From Campylobacteraceae bacterium (GTDB taxonomy: Bacteria; Campylobacterota; Campylobacteria; Campylobacterales; Sulfurospirillaceae), in contig JALVAU010000186.1 of assembly GCA_027011025.1 (NCBI GenBank), forward strand, positions 1 to 8,973: a stretch of DNA of 8,973 nt, given 5' to 3'. The stretch's first letter is position 1, and each line of letters opens with the position of its first letter. A program made the position numbers and the translations under genes. Below are positions 5,126 through 8,973 of the stretch, piece by piece. Below the pieces are notes generated by a model, which was not told the DNA's origin, made no database searches, and was given only the letters and a program-made list of their open reading frames with translations.

Positions 5126-6421
5126 ATGAGAAGTAAGATTCTGTTTTTTGTAGCCTTTTTTATGGCAACCGTCAATTTAAGCGCTACTACCAACATAACA
5201 TGGTGGCATGCCATGGGTGGAAGATTAGGTGAGGTTGTCAATGAGATGGCAAATAATTTTAATGCCAGTCAAAGTGAATATAAGGTGATACCTGTATATA
5301 AAGGTGGGTATGAAGATACTATGACTGCAGGAATCGCAGCTTTTAGGGCACACAAAGCTCCTGATATCATTCAAATATTTGACGCAGGTGCCGCTACTAT
5401 TATCGGTGCAAAAGGTGTAGTCTATCCTGTAGCGAAATTATTCGACAAATATGGTGTAAAATTTAATCCAAATGATTATATAAGCGGTGTGAGAAATTTT
5501 TATGCAGATTCCAGCGGAAGGATGATAGGAAGTCCTTTTAATAGTTCAACTCCTGTCATGTACTACAATAAAGATGCATTTAAAAAAGCCGGCATAAAAA
5601 ATCCTCCAAAAACATGGGAAGATTTTGAAGCAATGGCTCCGGCACTTAAGAAAGCAGGATATATAGGTTTGGCGCAAAGCCTAAGTACTTGGACTTCAGC
5701 TGAAAATTTTATGTCTAGACATAATCTACAGATGGCGGACAAAGACAATGGTTTTGCAGGTTTTGCTACAAAATTGTATTATGAAAATCCCGCAATGGAT
5801 TATCACTGGGATAAGCTAAGAGCGTGGACACTTAAAGGATATTTTAAGTATTTTGGTCGAGGATGGGCTGATAATCAACAGGCTTTCTATGATCAAAAAG
5901 TTGCTATGTGGCTAGGATCAAGTGGATCTTTTGGGGGCTTGAAAAAAGGTGCTAAGTTTAATTTTGGAACAACATATCTTCCATTTTGGAAAAAATTTAT
6001 CAAAAAAGGCGCTCAAACATTTATAGGTGGAGCCGCGCTATTTGTTTTTAGTGGCAAAAGTGATAAAGAGTATAAAGGTATCGCAAAATTTTTACAATAC
6101 TTAACAAGTCCTAAAAATCAATATTTTTGGCATAAATCAACAGGTTATGTTCCTATCACAAAAGCTGCATATAAGTTGGCAAAAGAAGATGGATACTACA
6201 AGAGAGTTCCTGATGCAGAGATTGGGATAAAACAGTTAAGCTTACCGACTCAAAAATGGACAAAAGGATATAGACTTGGCAATTATGTTCAAATCAGAGA
6301 GGTCATGACTGTAGAATTTGAAAATATTTTAAATGGTAAAAAAACTGCTAAACAAGCACTTAGTGATGTTGATAAAAAAGGAGACAAACTTTTAAAAAGG
6401 TTTGCTCAAACTTATAGATAG
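5126..6421 (+). CDS. ugpB: Periplasmic binding protein of glycerol-3-phosphate/glycerophosphodiester ABC importer
   Basis: Captures glycerophosphate compounds in the periplasm and delivers them to UgpAEC. The 431 residues begin with a Sec signal peptide (MRSK, hydrophobic core about 5-16, cleavage probably after the Ala near 20). The mature part follows E. coli UgpB closely: WWHAMGGRLG, YKGGYEDTMTAGIAAFR, PFNSSTPVMYYNKDAFKKAG, TGYVPITKAAY, GYRLGNYVQIR. Ligand positions aligned to E. coli: Tyr62, Asp86 (Glu in E. coli), Ser141, Leu186 (a tryptophan in E. coli, mature Trp169), Trp189 (mature Trp172), the SSGS loop at 265-268, Gly302, Tyr341 and Arg391. The Leu186 change matters for specificity and suggests glycerophosphodiesters such as glycerophosphocholine over glycerol-3-phosphate. 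It is first in the ugpBAEC operon with a strong AGGAG site and its own promoter. A hairpin follows the gene. Confidence 0.93.
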   Translation: MRSKILFFVAFFMATVNLSATTNITWWHAMGGRLGEVVNEMANNFNASQSEYKVIPVYKGGYEDTMTAGIAAFRAHKAPDIIQIFDAGAATIIGAKGVVYPVAKLFDKYGVKFNPNDYISGVRNFYADSSGRMIGSPFNSSTPVMYYNKDAFKKAGIKNPPKTWEDFEAMAPALKKAGYIGLAQSLSTWTSAENFMSRHNLQMADKDNGFAGFATKLYYENPAMDYHWDKLRAWTLKGYFKYFGRGWADNQQAFYDQKVAMWLGSSGSFGGLKKGAKFNFGTTYLPFWKKFIKKGAQTFIGGAALFVFSGKSDKEYKGIAKFLQYLTSPKNQYFWHKSTGYVPITKAAYKLAKEDGYYKRVPDAEIGIKQLSLPTQKWTKGYRLGNYVQIREVMTVEFENILNGKKTAKQALSDVDKKGDKLLKRFAQTYR

Positions 6422-6426
6422 ACAAT

Positions 6427-6456
6427 ATTCGGCAGCAATAGATTTTGCTGCCGAAT
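6427..6456 (+). terminator. Intercistronic hairpin between ugpB and ugpA
   Basis: Perfect 12-bp stem ATTCGGCAGCAA / TTGCTGCCGAAT with a 6-nt loop, unusually GC-rich for this sequence. It starts 6 nt after the ugpB stop and ends 15 nt before ugpA. It lacks a following T-run, so it is better read as an mRNA-stabilising or partially attenuating hairpin than as a full terminator. It would favour high UgpB over the membrane subunits, as the malE-malF intergenic element does in E. coli. Confidence 0.7.
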
Positions 6457-6471
6457 CAATAAAGCGAGATT

Positions 6472-7350
6472 ATGAAAAAAGTTCAATTTAAAAGTAAATA
6501 TATTCCATATCTATTTGTGTTTCCGCAAATGGCTATAATACTAATCTTTTTTATATGGCCATCAGCTATGGCATTTTATTACTCTTTTGTGCTCGAAGAC
6601 GCTTTTGGTATAAGTTCTCGTTTTGTGTGGTTTCAAAATTATCAAGATACAATTTTTAATAATGACTACTACTCTAGTATAATTTTTACTTTTGTATTTT
6701 CAGCCCTTGTAACACTTTTTTCTCTAAGTGTAGGTCTTTTGTTGGCATACAAAACAAACAATATCATAAAAGCAAAAGGCTTATACAGAACACTACTTAT
6801 GTGGCCTTATGCGATAGCACCGGCGATAGCCGGGCTTATGGCTACATTTTTCTTTAGTGAAAGCCATGGTGCTCTGTATGATTTTTTAAATTCATTGGGT
6901 TGGAAGTTCGATCCAAAAAGCGATCCGTTTGATGCGCAGGTTATGCTTGTATTTGTGGCTTCATGGAAGCAGATAAGTGTTGATTTTATATTTTTCTTAT
7001 CAGGTCTTCAAGGAATTCCAAAGTCCATAATGGAAGCTTCTTTGATAGATTGCAAGAGTGCAGTAAAGAGATTTTGGACTATAGTATTTCCACTTTTGGC
7101 TCCAACAACATTTTTCTTGTTAATTACAAACATAACATACTCATTTTTTGATACTTTCGGTCTGATAGATACAACGACTAGAGGTACACCAATGGGTGAG
7201 ACGAGAACACTTGCTTATAAGATATATCAAGATGGATTTTTGGGTGCAGATATAGGCGGTTCATCAGCTCAATCTGTTATTCTTTTACTATTTGTATTGA
7301 TAATAACAATATTTCAGTTTAAATATTTAGAAAAAAGGATTCATTATTAA
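6472..7350 (+). CDS. ugpA: Ugp ABC importer, inner-membrane permease UgpA
   Basis: One of the two channel subunits that pair with UgpE to move glycerophosphate compounds across the inner membrane. The 292 residues (E. coli UgpA 295) have about six hydrophobic segments, near 12-37, 68-92, 106-128, 156-180, 208-230 and 266-283. Family landmarks are IPYLFVFPQ near the start, LLMWPYAIAPAIAG (108-121), ASWKQISVDFIFF (163-175), SFFDTFGLID (224-233) and IYQDGF (251-256). The cytoplasmic EAA loop that docks on UgpC reads EASLIDCKSAVKRFW (188-202), with Cys194 in place of the usual Gly. The ribosome binding site is weak (AGCGAG, 6463-6468), so output is probably lower than for ugpB. The end overlaps the inferred ugpE start. 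Confidence 0.93.
   Translation: MKKVQFKSKYIPYLFVFPQMAIILIFFIWPSAMAFYYSFVLEDAFGISSRFVWFQNYQDTIFNNDYYSSIIFTFVFSALVTLFSLSVGLLLAYKTNNIIKAKGLYRTLLMWPYAIAPAIAGLMATFFFSESHGALYDFLNSLGWKFDPKSDPFDAQVMLVFVASWKQISVDFIFFLSGLQGIPKSIMEASLIDCKSAVKRFWTIVFPLLAPTTFFLLITNITYSFFDTFGLIDTTTRGTPMGETRTLAYKIYQDGFLGADIGGSSAQSVILLLFVLIITIFQFKYLEKRIHY
7335..7339 (+). promoter_or_regulatory. ugpE: Ribosome binding site placing the ugpE start at ATT
   Basis: AAGGA inside the 3' end of ugpA lies 3 nt before ATT 7343 and 6 nt before ATT 7346. No comparable site precedes GTG 7385 or GTG 7388, so this element argues for the upstream non-standard start. Confidence 0.6.
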
Positions 7351-8200
7351 AAATATCTCTTTCTCGACAATATTTTCACATTTAGTGGTGATAATAGCTA
7401 TTTTAATGTTTCTAGTTCCGGTTTGGGTTATATTTGCATCTTCTACGCATACACCCGAGACAATCTTAAACCAAGGATTGCAATTTTTGACAGGAGACAA
7501 TTTTTTACATACTTACTCAAGTATATTTTTTGATCATACAGGATATACAAAGAATGTAACGGCAGCAAGGATGTTATTGAACTCCTTGATACTCGCAGTT
7601 GGATTTGCGACAGGTAAAGTGATTATCTCCTCCATGGCAGCTTATGCGATTGTGTATTTTAGATTTAAGATGGCAAATTTTCTTTTTTGGATTATATTTT
7701 TAACACTTTTACTTCCTATACAAGTGAGAATTGTTCCATCTTTTGAAGTTTTGGCTCATCTTAATCTTCTAAACAGTTATACAGGTTTAATTGTCCCGCT
7801 TATCGCATCTGCAACAGGAACATTTTTCTTTAGGCAATTTTACAAATCAGTTCCCGAAGAGCTGTTGGAGGCTGCTAAAATGGACGGTGCAAACAGTTGG
7901 CAGTTTTTTATAGATATTTTGGTTCCTATTTCCAAGACGATGATGGCGGCACTCTTTATTGTTATGTTTATAGTCGGATGGAATCAGTATTTATGGCCTA
8001 TCATGATGACAACAAAGCCTGAGTACAATACTATACTCTTGGGAATCAAAGAGATATATCAAAGTAATTTTGAGGGTAGTTATCTACCGGAATTTAACAG
8101 AGCATTTGCTATGATAATTGTAGCTTTGATTGTTCCGGTTTCTATGGTTATAATTTTTCAAAGATGGTTTATAAAAGGCTTGGTAGATTCAGAAAAATAA
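7343..8200 (+). CDS. ugpE: Ugp ABC importer, inner-membrane permease UgpE (probable ATT start)
   Basis: Second channel subunit, partner of UgpA. With the start used here it has 285 residues (E. coli 281). Landmarks: IFSH (10-13), [13 protein letters not shown] near 80-92, [21 protein letters not shown], the canonical EAA loop EAAKMDGA (176-183) for contact with Ugp[10 protein letters not shown], and the C-terminus GLVDSEK identical to E. coli. The first ordinary start codon is GTG 7385, with no ribosome binding site, and it would remove the conserved IFSH segment. The open frame upstream goes back to 7331 and holds no ATG, GTG or TTG before 7385. It contains ATT codons at 7343 and 7346 behind AAGGA (7335-7339). 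ATT 7343 aligns MIKN with E. coli MIEN; ATT 7346 has the better SD spacing. The gene overlaps ugpA by 8 (or 5) nt, so coupling is likely. Confidence 0.88.
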   Translation: MIKNISFSTIFSHLVVIIAILMFLVPVWVIFASSTHTPETILNQGLQFLTGDNFLHTYSSIFFDHTGYTKNVTAARMLLNSLILAVGFATGKVIISSMAAYAIVYFRFKMANFLFWIIFLTLLLPIQVRIVPSFEVLAHLNLLNSYTGLIVPLIASATGTFFFRQFYKSVPEELLEAAKMDGANSWQFFIDILVPISKTMMAALFIVMFIVGWNQYLWPIMMTTKPEYNTILLGIKEIYQSNFEGSYLPEFNRAFAMIIVALIVPVSMVIIFQRWFIKGLVDSEK

Positions 8201-8208
8201 GGAAAAAA

Positions 8209-8973
8209 ATGGCATATATAGATATAGAAAATGTTATAAAAAGTTACAATAAAGAAGACAATATTATCAAGAAGATCAATCTTGAGGTAAAAAACGGTGA
8301 ATTTTTAGTGATAGTCGGACCTAGCGGATGTGGAAAATCAACACTTCTTAGGATGATAGCCGGCTTAGAGGATATAACTGGTGGAGTTATAAAAATTGAA
8401 GATAAAGTTATAAATAACATACCTCCTGCAAATAGGGATATAGCTATGGTATTTCAAAATTATGCACTTTATCCGCATATGAATGTAGAAAAAAATCTTT
8501 CATATGGTCTTAAAAACAGGAAAATGCCAAAAGATGAAATTGCACTAAGAGTAAAAGAGATAGCAAAATTGTTGCAAATTGAAGAGTTTTTAAAGAGAAA
8601 GCCAAGTCAATTAAGCGGTGGACAAAAACAGAGAGTTGCAATGGGAAGAGCTATTATAAGAGAGCCAAAAGTTTTTTTATTTGATGAACCTCTCTCAAAT
8701 CTTGATGCAAAATTGAGAAATCAAATGAGAATAGAGATAAGAAAACTACACGATAAACTAAAGATTACATCTATATATGTTACGCATGATCAGATTGAAG
8801 CGATGACCTTGGCAGATAGAATAGTGGTTTTAAATAATGGAAAGATAGAGCAAGTCGGAACTCCCGATGAGATATATGACAATCCACATACACTTTTTGT
8901 TTCCAAATTTATGGGTACACCGCCAATGAACATCTTTAAAAGTGAAGTTAAAGATGATAGCATACTTTTTTGT
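8209..8973 (+). CDS. ugpC: Ugp ABC importer, ATPase subunit UgpC (3'-truncated)
   Basis: Cytoplasmic ATPase of the importer, acting as a homodimer under UgpA/UgpE. The frame is open from ATG 8209 to the window end (255 residues visible; E. coli UgpC has 356). The nucleotide-binding domain is complete: Walker [10 protein letters not shown] (37-45), Q-loop Gln83 in [11 protein letters not shown], signature LSGGQ (135-139), Walker B VFLFDE (155-160) with catalytic Glu160, D-loop SNLD (163-166) and switch His193 in [20 protein letters not shown] (235-243 region) is the MalK/UgpC-type junction to the C-terminal regulatory OB domain, most of which is cut off. The ribosome binding site AAGGA overlaps the ugpE stop (8198-8203), 5 nt from ATG. 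It is assigned as UgpC by operon position; alone it would be hard to tell from MalK or other CUT1 ATPases. Confidence 0.92.
   Translation, partial: MAYIDIENVIKSYNKEDNIIKKINLEVKNGEFLVIVGPSGCGKSTLLRMIAGLEDITGGVIKIEDKVINNIPPANRDIAMVFQNYALYPHMNVEKNLSYGLKNRKMPKDEIALRVKEIAKLLQIEEFLKRKPSQLSGGQKQRVAMGRAIIREPKVFLFDEPLSNLDAKLRNQMRIEIRKLHDKLKITSIYVTHDQIEAMTLADRIVVLNNGKIEQVGTPDEIYDNPHTLFVSKFMGTPPMNIFKSEVKDDSILFC

Noticed and set aside
4990..5241. Minus-strand 83-residue open frame across the ugpB start
   Set aside because: It runs antisense through the ugpB promoter, ribosome binding site and signal-peptide region, and the translation is low-complexity Lys/Ile/Tyr-rich; a shadow of AT-rich sequence.
7385..8200. 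ugpE starting at GTG 7385
   Set aside because: No ribosome binding site, and it discards the conserved IFSH segment that aligns to E. coli UgpE. Kept only as the fallback if ATT initiation is disproved.
1..8973. CRISPR array, tRNA/rRNA, insertion sequence, toxin-antitoxin or phage defence genes
   Set aside because: No regularly spaced repeats, cloverleaf-like segments, transposase motifs or defence-type domains were seen on either strand.

Overview
The window is AT-rich (a clear majority of A+T by eye) and densely packed. Its gene content points to a Campylobacterota (epsilonproteobacterial) chromosome, of the Sulfurimonas/Sulfurospirillum/Arcobacter/Campylobacter type. The reasons are the adjacent pair ubiE-xseA (also adjacent in Campylobacter jejuni, from memory), an amidohydrolase resembling the Helicobacter/Campylobacter aminofutalosine deaminase, and promoters with a good extended -10 but no -35. 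Genus cannot be fixed by eye.

Left block (1-3512, + strand). A 5'-truncated lipid A/phosphoethanolamine transferase (EptA/MCR family, catalytic domain only) is followed 7 nt later by ubiE/menG. The latter overlaps xseA by 4 nt (ATGA), and xseA abuts a ybaK-type Cys-tRNA(Pro) deacylase (TAGATG). This is one tightly packed, probably cotranscribed run. It converges on mqnX (minus strand, 3495-4727), with an 18-nt overlap of the two 3' ends. UbiE and MqnX belong to the same pathway: MqnX acts early in futalosine-route menaquinone synthesis and UbiE/MenG does the terminal methylation.

Divergent intergenic region (4728-5125, 398 bp). It holds a probable mqnX promoter, an unexpected consensus-like promoter pointing right with no clear gene behind it, a stretch that may be decayed coding sequence, and then a symmetry-rich block in front of ugpB. 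That block has a 23-bp palindrome, a 32-bp nested dyad, an 11-bp tandem repeat, and an extended -10 promoter with a good ribosome binding site.

Right block (5126-8973, + strand). ugpB-ugpA-ugpE-ugpC form a complete glycerol-3-phosphate/glycerophosphodiester ABC importer in the same gene order as E. coli ugpBAEC; ugpC runs off the window. UgpB binds substrate in the periplasm, UgpA and UgpE form the membrane channel, and UgpC is the ATPase.

Most worth a second look: (1) UgpB has Leu where the E. coli protein has the G3P-critical tryptophan, which predicts glycerophosphodiester (e.g. glycerophosphocholine) rather than G3P import; (2) ugpE appears to start at an ATT codon, so automated calling places its start about 14 codons too late; (3) a 12-bp GC-rich hairpin lies between ugpB and ugpA; (4) the palindromic block upstream of ugpB. 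I found no strong evidence for a wholly new biological system.
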